Source: DASQFI01 sp035633215 (GTDB lineage Bacteria > Acidobacteriota > Vicinamibacteria > Vicinamibacterales > SCN-69-37). From it: a DNA stretch of 64,000 bases. Both the position numbers and the translations under genes were made by a program. The stretch covers positions 20,764 through 84,763 of the forward strand of contig DASQFI010000030.1 in the NCBI GenBank assembly GCA_035633215.1, read 5' to 3'. The stretch's first letter is position 1. Every line of letters begins with the position of its first letter. This document shows positions 54,123 to 61,365 of this stretch, in pieces. The notes beneath the pieces are model-generated. The model searched no databases. It was not told the DNA's origin and was given only the letters and a program-made list of their open reading frames with translations.

Positions 54123-55817
54123 TCACCGGCACCGGGCGGGCAGCCGATCGGCGTACTTCTTCACCTCCCGCCCGCGCATCGCCTGCCGGATCTCCTGAAC
54201 CAGTTGGCTCGCCGGCATGAATCCCTCGAAGCGTTTCGCTTCCTCCAGCCTGCCGCCATCGGGCCGAAACAGCATAATCGTCGGGTACTGTTTCAACTTG
54301 AACAGCTCAGACGCCTCTCGCGTCGCGTCGTTGACCGCCGGGTCGCCGACGTGGAAGACGAAACAGCCATCGAGCGCAGCCATCTCGGCGCTCGTGGCGA
54401 TTTCCTGTTCGAAGCGTCTGGCTGAATTCGCCTGCTCGACGAACGCCGCGAGCAGCACCATGTCGTACTGCAGGGTCCGGTTAATTGCGGCAAGCAGAGT
54501 GTTGCGCGTCCACCTGAGTGGTCCACGACCGTCATCAGAGTCAAGTCGAGTTGAGGCGAGGGAGATGACTCGCTCCGGGTCGACCACCCATCTCTGTTCG
54601 AGTGGCTTCATCGTTTCCAGATCAGCCTTGCCCTGGGTCGCGCCTATCTCAGTCAGTTGCTCGCCACCGGCACAGCACGTGCTTCTCAAATAGTAAGTAC
54701 GTCCGCCTTCGAGCGTCAGCTCCAACGGAGTTCTGTTGCGATTGTCCACCACGAATTTCGTCGGTCCAGGTGGCAGCCGTAACGCGAAACCGGTCGTGCC
54801 TGACACCCGCGCGACTTCATGATCATTCACGAACACCGACGGTCTTAGATACTTGTCGGTGCGATAGACATAGACGAGGGCGCGGGCGCCCGGCGTCTGT
54901 ACTTTTTCTCGGGAGAGGGTCGGGGTGCCTGCTCGCTCTCCGGCACGTTCGGTCGGCGCGGCGTCCGCAGTCGCCGGCGTGTCTGTTTTCGGCGGCGCTG
55001 CTGGTTTCGCGGGCAGGCTTGCCTTCGGCTGTGGAACAGGTGGTTGCGGAACGCTCGCGGGCGGTTTCACGGACGTGGCGGGCTCGCTTTGCGCCGGCGC
55101 CGCCGGCGGTGCCACCTCGGTGGCCGGAGCCACGCCCGGAGGATCCGTTGGGTTGGTCCGCACCCCGATCCAGATCAGAGCAATTACCGCGGCGGCCATG
55201 ACGGCGACGCCGGCGATCCAGCGCCGCGGCGTGATCGTGGCCGGATGGGGAGGTCGGATCCCGCTCGCTGACTGGCGGTCATCGCTGATTCTGGTCGGCG
55301 TGAGTGTGTCGGATGAAGGTATCCCGGAGGGGTGTGTACTGATTCGCTCGATCGACTGGATCAACCGCGTGACATCGGATCGGAAAGCGGCGTGGCTGAT
55401 TTGCAGGGCGTTCCGCCGGGCAAGACCCTTCAGGTCGTCGGGAAGGTCATCGGCCCCGGGCATCACGGCGTCCTGCACGAGCACGGGGATGACGCGGATG
55501 TTGGCTCGCTTCAACGCCGTCCCCAGCTCGACACGGACGTAATCGGCTGGATCACCGAGGCGCCGCTGACCGCTGGGATCCGCAAGGGTGAGCCAGCGGG
55601 GCCCGATGACGGCGACGAATGCGGCGCACGACTGCAATTCATGCGCGATCGTATCGACGAAGTCATCCCCAACCGGGATGTTGTCGACATCGATGAACAC
55701 GCGCTCCTGGCCGAACCGGCTGACGAGCTGATCGTAAATCCGGCCTGCGGCATCCGGGGCATCGCCGCGCCGGTAGCAGATGAAGATACGAGAAGAGGGA
55801 GCAACGGGTGCGGCCAT
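54123..55817 (-). CDS. TIR-domain membrane protein with DUF2846-like and thioredoxin-like domains
   Basis: The ATG at 55817 gives 564 residues. Residues 9 to about 150 form a TIR domain (SSRIFICYRRGDAPDAAGRI, RVFIDVDNIPVGDDFVD, FVAVIGPRWL, DYVRVELGTAL with the expected glutamate). A membrane helix (RWIAGVAVMAAAVIALIWIG) lies near 205, then a proline/alanine-rich stretch. The outer part has a DUF2846-like sandwich (RALVYVYRTDKYLRPSVFVN, LRLPPGPTKFVVDNRN) and a C-terminal thioredoxin-like fold (YPTIMLFRPDGGRLEEAKRF) that lacks a CxxC pair. The TIR domain should face the cytoplasm, where it could cleave NAD+ or bind partners. Confidence 0.83.
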   Translation of the reverse strand: MAAPVAPSSRIFICYRRGDAPDAAGRIYDQLVSRFGQERVFIDVDNIPVGDDFVDTIAHELQSCAAFVAVIGPRWLTLADPSGQRRLGDPADYVRVELGTALKRANIRVIPVLVQDAVMPGADDLPDDLKGLARRNALQISHAAFRSDVTRLIQSIERISTHPSGIPSSDTLTPTRISDDRQSASGIRPPHPATITPRRWIAGVAVMAAAVIALIWIGVRTNPTDPPGVAPATEVAPPAAPAQSEPATSVKPPASVPQPPVPQPKASLPAKPAAPPKTDTPATADAAPTERAGERAGTPTLSREKVQTPGARALVYVYRTDKYLRPSVFVNDHEVARVSGTTGFALRLPPGPTKFVVDNRNRTPLELTLEGGRTYYLRSTCCAGGEQLTEIGATQGKADLETMKPLEQRWVVDPERVISLASTRLDSDDGRGPLRWTRNTLLAAINRTLQYDMVLLAAFVEQANSARRFEQEIATSAEMAALDGCFVFHVGDPAVNDATREASELFKLKQYPTIMLFRPDGGRLEEAKRFEGFMPASQLVQEIRQAMRGREVKKYADRLPARCR

Positions 55818-55982
55818 GACCTGCCTTCTCGTGAGTCGTCGCGAGCATATGGTATATGCCCGAGAGGGCAAAGAGCCCTCTTCCGCGACGCTTTTCAGGC
55901 TCTCGCTGTCGGCCGAACGACTCGATCTCGACTGTGTGTGCGGTATGACGTCAGATGAGCGGAAGGGTTGCGTGAGACGGTC

Positions 55983-57368
55983 TCAACGGATCTTGCCGGC
56001 CGAGACCGTCTTTCTTCGACCAGTTCGCGTGGCCTCGCTCGGCTGCCGACGACGGCTGCGGCGTGAACGCGCCGCAGGCGCCTGTTCCGCTGACGATCGC
56101 GACGGTTCATCCGCACTCGCATCCGCCACTCCCAGCGGCACGCCGAGGTCGGCTGCCACGAGCGTGGCAGCGACATCGGGCATGTCCGGGCTTTCGTTCA
56201 TGACGGTGGACGCCGGGGTGTCCGAGGGGAGGCCTGCCGGCGCCGTTCCCTGAAAGACGCGAATCACGCCCTGGCGATCGCGCTCGACGCGGAACGCCCC
56301 TTCCTTGTGCGCCGCGCGCAGCAGGTCCACCAGGCTCGCGAACCCATACGCGCGCTCGTCGAACGACGGACTGGCCTGCCGGAGCAGTTGCTTCACATTG
56401 CGCAGATACAGCGGCCAGCGGCGGATCTCAATCGAGCCCAGTGCCCGCGCGAGCTCGCGCACGCCATCGGCGGGCGTGCCGATGACCGCGGTTGCACGCC
56501 CTTGTGTCGCGGCGGCCGGGACGTGCGCGTGCCGTTCGACGGGCTGACCTTCGTCCGGACTGTCGGCCGAAGGCATCGCCGCTGGTGCCGCGGCGCCGTT
56601 CGCCGGTCCGACCATCCATCCGCCGCGACCTTGAGACAGCGCGAGCACGCCGGCCTTCTGCAGCTTCTCGGCGAAGTCGCGAAACGACCCGGCGCCGTAC
56701 GTCCGTTCAGAAAATGTCGAATCCAACTGCAGCAGCGTCGTCTTCAACAGGCCGAGCTGCGGCGAGACTTCACGCTCGGACAGTACTTTCAGTGCGCGCG
56801 AGACGAGGGGCCCGGCCTGCTCGATCGGGGCGCGGTCCGCGCGGACGCCTCGCCCAGGCTGCCGCCCTCGGCCTGCCGCGGCCGGCGCCGTGCCGGTGCC
56901 CGTCAGGTTCTCGTACGCGATGAACTCGTGGCAGTTGCGCTGGAGGATCTGGCTCGTGAACTGGCGGCCGCCGACGATGAAGATCTGCTTGTCGTACTGC
57001 TTGAGCTTCTCCACCAGGCTGATGAAGTCGCTGTCGCCGCCGACGATGACGAACGCGTTGATGTGCGTATGCGTGAACGCCATCTCGAGCGCGTCGAGCG
57101 CCAGGTTGATGTCCGCACCGTTTTTGTCACCGCCGGGTGTCGGATTGCGCTGGACCATTCGGATCGCGTGCTGCGTCAGCATGCGGCTGTAGCCGCCCGA
57201 TCGCTGCCAGTCGCCATAGGCCATCTTCGACACGACCTCGCCGCGTTCTTTCAGCGCGTCGAGCACGAGGCCCGCGTCAAACGACGCGTCGAGGGTATTC
57301 CTCACGCCGATTTCGACGTTGTCGAAATCGATGAACACGGCAATCCGGAGACGTCCTTCTCGATTCAC
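55983..57368 (-). CDS. NYN-domain protein with two OST-HTH/LOTUS domains
   Basis: The protein has 461 residues. The N-terminal NYN (PIN-like nuclease) domain shows IAVFIDFDNVEIGVRNTLDA, DKNGADINLALDALEMA and FVIVGGDSDFISLVEKLKQY, giving the acidic sites of an RNA-cleaving fold. After a variable linker come two OST-HTH modules, VSPQLGLLKTTLLQLDSTFS with YGAGSFRDFAEKLQKAG, and RRWPLYLRNVKQLLRQASPS with YGFASLVDLLRAAHKEG. The C-terminal tail is arginine-rich. RNA targeting is likely. It lies downstream of a kinase and 165 nt upstream of the TIR gene, all on the minus strand. Confidence 0.9.
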   Translation of the reverse strand: MNREGRLRIAVFIDFDNVEIGVRNTLDASFDAGLVLDALKERGEVVSKMAYGDWQRSGGYSRMLTQHAIRMVQRNPTPGGDKNGADINLALDALEMAFTHTHINAFVIVGGDSDFISLVEKLKQYDKQIFIVGGRQFTSQILQRNCHEFIAYENLTGTGTAPAAAGRGRQPGRGVRADRAPIEQAGPLVSRALKVLSEREVSPQLGLLKTTLLQLDSTFSERTYGAGSFRDFAEKLQKAGVLALSQGRGGWMVGPANGAAAPAAMPSADSPDEGQPVERHAHVPAAATQGRATAVIGTPADGVRELARALGSIEIRRWPLYLRNVKQLLRQASPSFDERAYGFASLVDLLRAAHKEGAFRVERDRQGVIRVFQGTAPAGLPSDTPASTVMNESPDMPDVAATLVAADLGVPLGVADASADEPSRSSAEQAPAARSRRSRRRQPSEATRTGRRKTVSAGKIR

Positions 57369-57410
57369 CGCCTAATTGTGTCATCACAGAAAGTGTCGCG
57401 CTACCTGGAG

Positions 57411-57437
57411 CCCTTTGCCCTCTGCCCTTGGGCCTTT
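57411..57437 (-). repeat. GGGCARA heptad repeat at kinase 3' end
   Basis: On the minus strand, directly after the kinase stop, GGGC units of the heptad GGGCAGA/GGGCAAA recur three times with a variant spacer. The G-rich strand is again the coding strand of the upstream gene. It is the shortest copy and lacks the purine tail. Confidence 0.55.
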
Positions 57438-57438
57438 C

Positions 57439-59523
57439 TTATGCCGGCAACCCACCCATCGTCAGCAGTCGCGCGAGCCGCTCATCGACCTCAGCCGACA
57501 TCGCGCCGAGGCCAAGCCGGACGAGCGAAACCGACACGTCGGGCTGGATCCGGCGCGCTTCGGCGATGTGCGCGCGCGCGTCGTCGAGTCGTCCGGCGCC
57601 CGCGGCGTGCGCCGCGCACCAGAGATAGCCGTAGTAATAGGTGGGGAACAGCGCGATGAGCCGCTTCGCCATCGCCAGGCCGTTCTCGAAGCGGCCGGCG
57701 TTCATGTACGCGGCCGAGCCGATGTCGTAGAACAGGAACTCGGCAGGGTCGTGCGGACTCAGCCGCATCGCCCGCTCGACTTCGGCGATCGACACTTCCG
57801 GATCGTGTCCGGTCATCTGCCAGATCCACGCATGGACGGTGAGCGCGAAGATCGAGCTCGGGTTCAGCTCGAGCGCGCGCGTCGCTTCCTCGAGCGCCGC
57901 GGCGCCTTCGCCGATGCGTCCTGCCGTCATCAGCATCCACGCGAGGCACGTGTGCGCTTCGTGATCGGACGGGTCGAGCGCGACCGCGCGCCTGGCCTGA
58001 TCGAGTCCCGCGGCCAGCACCTCTTCTGGTTTGTCGGTCCAACTGTGGACCACATCCCAGATCGCGACCTCCGCCAGCCTCGAACGGGCCGGCGCAAAGT
58101 TCGGGTCGAGTTGCACGGCGCGTTCGAGCAGGCGGCGCGCCTCCACGCCGTCCTCGCGAATGAATCGATGGATGAGCGGCAGCGCGCGCTGATAGAGGCC
58201 CCACGCTTCCAGACTCTCCGGCGGCCGCCGCTGAGCGCTCGAATGCTCGACACGCTGAAGGTCGCCCATGATCGATGCGGCAATCGCGGCGCTGAGCTCG
58301 TCCTGAACCGCGAACACATCCGACAGCTCGCGATCGAACGTCTTCGCCCAGACCTGCCGGGCCGTCGTGGCCTCGACGAGCTGCGCCACGATCCGCGCGC
58401 GCGCCCCGGCTCTGCGGACGCTGCCCTGCACCAGGTAGCGCACGCCGAGGTCAGCGCCAATCTGCTTCGGGTCTGACGACTTGCCCCTGAACGCGAAGCT
58501 CGACGCGCGCGCAATGACGGGGAACGCCCGGAACAGCGAGAGACGCGTAATCAGCTCATCGGCGAGGCCGTCGGCGAAGTAGTCCTGATCCGGATCGCTC
58601 GACAGGTTGTCGAACGGCAGCACGGCAATCGCGGGCCGTCCGCCAAACGTGGACGATGAGGTAGCGGTCGCGGCGGCAGGCGCATCGTCGCCGATCGTGT
58701 GGAGGGCTTCGACAACGGTTGCCGCCGCCGGCCGGTCGCCGGCGTTCTTTTCGAGCATGCGGAAGATCAGCGCCGACAGCCCGGCCTGCACGGTGCCCAT
58801 CGGAGGCGGCGTCTGGCTGATGATGGCGTGCAGGTATCCGGCTTTCGATTCGGCGCGAAATGGATAGCGCCCCGACGCCAGCTCGTAGAACACGATGCCG
58901 AGCGAAAAGATGTCGGACGGCGGACCCACGTGGTCGCCGATGACCTGCTCGGGCGACATGTAGCGGATCGTGCCCATCATCTGACCTGGAACGGTCTGCT
59001 GCGTCACGGTGGCGTCGGGATCGCCCTCCACGTGCGACAGACGCGCGAGGCCGAAATCGAGCAGCTTCACGTACCCGTCCTCGCGGACCATCACGTTCTC
59101 GGGTTTCAGGTCGCGATGCGTGATGCCCGCGGAGTGTGCCGCCGCGAGCGCTTTTGCAATCTGCCGGCACCACTCGAGCACGTTCGCGGCGCTCCGCTCG
59201 GCGCCGAGGATCGTCCGCAACGTCGTCCCCGACACGAACTCCATCACGATGAAGCGTCCGGCCGGGCTGTCGCCGATGTCGTAGATGGTGACGATGTGTG
59301 GATGGTTGAGTGCGGAGGCGGCGCGAGCTTCCCGGGCGAATCGGCGGACGCTCTCTTCGTCGTGGGTTGTGCCTGGCGGCAGCAGTTTGATCGCAACCTT
59401 ACGACCGAGGCGAGTGTCTTCGGCGAGCCAGACTTCGCCCATGCCGCCGGCGCCCAGTCGGGAGAGCACGCGGTAGTGGGGGATTCCGATTTGCGGCGGC
59501 GGGTTCTCGTTCGGGGCTTCCAT
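57439..59523 (-). CDS. Ser/Thr protein kinase with TolB-like domain and TPRs
   Basis: The ATG at 59523 gives 694 residues. The kinase (about 18 to 270) has GAGGMGEVWLA, VAIKLLP, HRDLKPENVM, DFGLARLS and MSPEQVIG. Next comes an adenylate-cyclase/TolB-like domain (PAIAVLPFDNLSSDPDQDYF, FADGLADELITRLSLF, YLVQGSVRRAG), then TPR-type repeats (FAPARSRLAEVAIWDVVHSW, DHEAHTCLAWMLMTAGRIGE). There is no clear membrane helix, so this kinase is probably cytosolic, unlike the others here. The downstream gene on the same strand is the NYN/OST-HTH protein. Confidence 0.88.
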   Translation of the reverse strand: MEAPNENPPPQIGIPHYRVLSRLGAGGMGEVWLAEDTRLGRKVAIKLLPPGTTHDEESVRRFAREARAASALNHPHIVTIYDIGDSPAGRFIVMEFVSGTTLRTILGAERSAANVLEWCRQIAKALAAAHSAGITHRDLKPENVMVREDGYVKLLDFGLARLSHVEGDPDATVTQQTVPGQMMGTIRYMSPEQVIGDHVGPPSDIFSLGIVFYELASGRYPFRAESKAGYLHAIISQTPPPMGTVQAGLSALIFRMLEKNAGDRPAAATVVEALHTIGDDAPAAATATSSSTFGGRPAIAVLPFDNLSSDPDQDYFADGLADELITRLSLFRAFPVIARASSFAFRGKSSDPKQIGADLGVRYLVQGSVRRAGARARIVAQLVEATTARQVWAKTFDRELSDVFAVQDELSAAIAASIMGDLQRVEHSSAQRRPPESLEAWGLYQRALPLIHRFIREDGVEARRLLERAVQLDPNFAPARSRLAEVAIWDVVHSWTDKPEEVLAAGLDQARRAVALDPSDHEAHTCLAWMLMTAGRIGEGAAALEEATRALELNPSSIFALTVHAWIWQMTGHDPEVSIAEVERAMRLSPHDPAEFLFYDIGSAAYMNAGRFENGLAMAKRLIALFPTYYYGYLWCAAHAAGAGRLDDARAHIAEARRIQPDVSVSLVRLGLGAMSAEVDERLARLLTMGGLPA

Positions 59524-59630
59524 CAGGGGCGCCAAGCATACTGGGAAAGAACGGCGCCGGACCGAGAGTCCCGCCCGTCGTCGACGGGCCGTTGCCGGCG
59601 GGCTGCCATGATATATTCGTCATTATATTC

Positions 59631-59879
59631 ATGCCCACGACCGTGCACATTCCTCCGGCGTTGCTGAAATCCGTCGACCGGCGAGCCCGGGCGCTCGGCG
59701 TCAGTCGAAACCGCCTCATCATCCGCGCGCTCGAAGAGGCGGTGAGTCAGCGCAGCCGTTGGACGACGGAGTTCCTGACGCGGCTTCGGGAGGTGGATGG
59801 CGACACGAGTGCGGCCGTCGATGACCTGCTGTCGGCCGTGAAAGAGGCACGCCGATCGAAGGCCGCGCGGGACCTGTGA
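59631..59879 (+). CDS. vapB: VapB-type ribbon-helix-helix antitoxin
   Basis: The ATG at 59631 gives 82 residues: TTVHIPPALLKSVDRRARAL and GVSRNRLIIRALEEAVSQRS form the ribbon-helix-helix, followed by a tail with TSAAVDDLLSAVKEARRS that should bind the toxin. A direct repeat of TATATTC (59612 and 59624 onwards) lies in the promoter region, the AT-rich candidate operator. It overlaps vapC by four nt. Confidence 0.83.
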   Translation: MPTTVHIPPALLKSVDRRARALGVSRNRLIIRALEEAVSQRSRWTTEFLTRLREVDGDTSAAVDDLLSAVKEARRSKAARDL

Positions 59880-60292
59880 CCTACGTCCTGGACACCAACG
59901 CGGTGTCGGCGCTGATGAAGGGCGACACGGCGGTCGTCGAGCGGCTGGCGGCGACCGCTCCGGCCGATGTCGCTATTCCTCAACCCGTGCTTGCGGAGCT
60001 CGCGTTCGGCCTCGAACGTCTGCCCCGGTCGAAACGCCGCGCCGCGCTGCAGGCGCGCTTCGATCTGGTGTGCGCAGAAATCCCGCGCGCCGCGTGGACG
60101 GATGCCGTGAGCCACATGTTCGGCCGCGTCAAAGCGGCGCTCGAACGCCGGGGCACACGGATAGAGGATTTCGATGCGGCCATCGCCGCGCACGCGCTGG
60201 CGCTGGACGCGACGCTCGTCACCGCCAACCTCGATCACATGGCACGCATCCCGGCGCTTCGCATCGAGGACTGGAGCGAAAGTCAGGTCTGA
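59876..60292 (+). CDS. vapC: PIN-domain ribonuclease toxin, VapC type
   Basis: A GTG at 59876 overlaps the antitoxin stop. The 138-residue protein reads TYVLDTNAVSALMKGDTAVV, AIPQPVLAELAFGLERLPRS, RIEDFDAAIAAHALALDATL and VTANLDHMARIPALRIEDW, with the PIN acidic positions conserved. It is of the FitB-like type (ELAFGLERLP). It ends 19 nt from the convergent SEC-C gene. Confidence 0.88.
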   Translation: MTYVLDTNAVSALMKGDTAVVERLAATAPADVAIPQPVLAELAFGLERLPRSKRRAALQARFDLVCAEIPRAAWTDAVSHMFGRVKAALERRGTRIEDFDAAIAAHALALDATLVTANLDHMARIPALRIEDWSESQV

Positions 60293-60310
60293 AGCGGGGT
60301 TCGCCCTGCC

Positions 60311-60625
60311 TCATCGACCGCAGCATTTCTTGTATTTCTTGCCGCTCCCGCTGGGGCACGAAGCATTGCGTCCGACTTTCGGCTGCGCGCGGTAGGGCTC
60401 CTGTGGTTCGACGGCCTCGTCATCCTCAACCTCATCCTCGCCGTCCAACTCGTCGTCCGAGTCATCGCGCTCTTGTGACCACCACGACGTTGCCGCCGCC
60501 ACGTCGTCAATCGGCGGCTGACGTCTCCGCGTGGCCTCGAGCTGCAGCCCGGGCGGCGCGGATTCGGCCTCGTCCAGTTCATCGCGCGCCAGGACCGCAA
60601 CGGAGGCGCAGTCCTCGCGGCTCAC
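60311..60625 (-). CDS. SEC-C motif protein, third gene of BrnTA operon
   Basis: The GTG at 60625 overlaps the antitoxin stop by four nt and gives 104 residues. Most of the protein is acidic and probably disordered (DDSDDELDGEDEVEDDEAVE). The C terminus is a SEC-C motif, VGRNASCPSGSGKKYKKCCG, which binds zinc through C-x-C-like and CC pairs as in SecA. A longer frame upstream of the GTG is the antitoxin gene in another frame. Its tight coupling to BrnA suggests a role with the toxin-antitoxin pair, perhaps as adaptor, but none is established. Confidence 0.72.
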   Translation of the reverse strand: MSREDCASVAVLARDELDEAESAPPGLQLEATRRRQPPIDDVAAATSWWSQERDDSDDELDGEDEVEDDEAVEPQEPYRAQPKVGRNASCPSGSGKKYKKCCGR

Positions 60626-60894
60626 GTTTGGCGAAGCCGACCCGCCGCGTACTTGTGAATGACGCTCGCAATCAGCGTCTGGTACGGCAACCCTTCCTCC
60701 AGGGCGCGCTTCTGAATCGCCTCGAGATCCTTGCTCGAGATGCGGATATTCAACCGGCGGTCCTTGCGAAACGTCGCCTTGGCGTAGCGGGCATACCGAG
60801 TTCGTTCCCGCTTGCCGCCGCGCGCGGATCGCCATTCGCCGCGCTCGACCGATTCGAGCAGGTCCTTCTCCTTCGGCTCAAGCTTCATGGTCAT
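60622..60894 (-). CDS. brnA: BrnA/CopG-type antitoxin
   Basis: The 90-residue protein starts at 60894 after GGAG (an ATG two codons on is an alternative). An acidic N terminus (KEKDLLESVERGEWRSAR) precedes a ribbon-helix-helix (DRRLNIRISSKDLEAIQKRA) and the CopG-like end GLPYQTLIASVIHKYAAGRL. This is the usual BrnA layout. It overlaps both the toxin gene before it and the SEC-C gene after it. Confidence 0.8.
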   Translation of the reverse strand: MTMKLEPKEKDLLESVERGEWRSARGGKRERTRYARYAKATFRKDRRLNIRISSKDLEAIQKRALEEGLPYQTLIASVIHKYAAGRLRQT

Positions 60895-61171
60895 CGGACT
60901 CCTTGCCCAGGTACTCTTTCGTCGCCTTTCGGCTCAGAATGATGGTCTTCAGAACAACGAACCTGTCGTCTTCGACGAATGGCACGAGGTACACGTACTC
61001 GTCGCGCCGGACGACGAAGATCCGTTGGCCGGCGTACCGGTCGCGGTTCGGGTGGTCGAGGATATCGAGCAGGTCGCCGCGCTCAATGTGAAAGACGATG
61101 TCCTCGAATCCGATGCCTCGATCGGCCTTCAGCTGGTCGTTCTTCGCCTCGTCCCAGGCGAAATATTTCAT
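60878..61171 (-). CDS. brnT: BrnT-type ribonuclease toxin
   Basis: The ATG at 61171 gives 97 residues: KYFAWDEAKNDQLKADRGIG, FEDIVFHIERGDLLDILDHP, RYAGQRIFVVRRDEYVYLVP and VVLKTIILSRKATKEYLG. This is the RelE-like BrnT fold, with the WDEAKN start and the R-K ending typical for the family. The toxin comes first in the operon, as usual for BrnTA. The start is close to the predicted transcription start. Confidence 0.85.
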   Translation of the reverse strand: MKYFAWDEAKNDQLKADRGIGFEDIVFHIERGDLLDILDHPNRDRYAGQRIFVVRRDEYVYLVPFVEDDRFVVLKTIILSRKATKEYLGKESDDHEA

Positions 61172-61180
61172 CCGTTTCCC

Positions 61181-61211
61181 AGTGTAGCACGTGTGTGCCT
61201 TATAGGCACAC
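61181..61211 (-). promoter_or_regulatory. BrnTA promoter with GTGTGCCT operator
   Basis: On the minus strand an extended -10 (TG-C-TACACT, 61181 to 61189) predicts transcription starting about three nt before the brnT ATG. The palindrome GTGTGCCT-TAT-AGGCACAC (61193 to 61211) has perfect eight-nt arms and lies where a -35 box would be, the probable BrnA binding site. Confidence 0.6.
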
Positions 61212-61365
61212 AACGTCATCCGCAGAACTGTGACGTGAACTGTGACATTCAGCGACCATCCGGCTACCCGAGAACTCGCGATCTCACAACCGCTTTCTTG
61301 CCCTTTGGCACATCCCGATTGGTGCGACAAGAATAGGAGCGCGCCCAGCGTCTGACGACGTTAGG

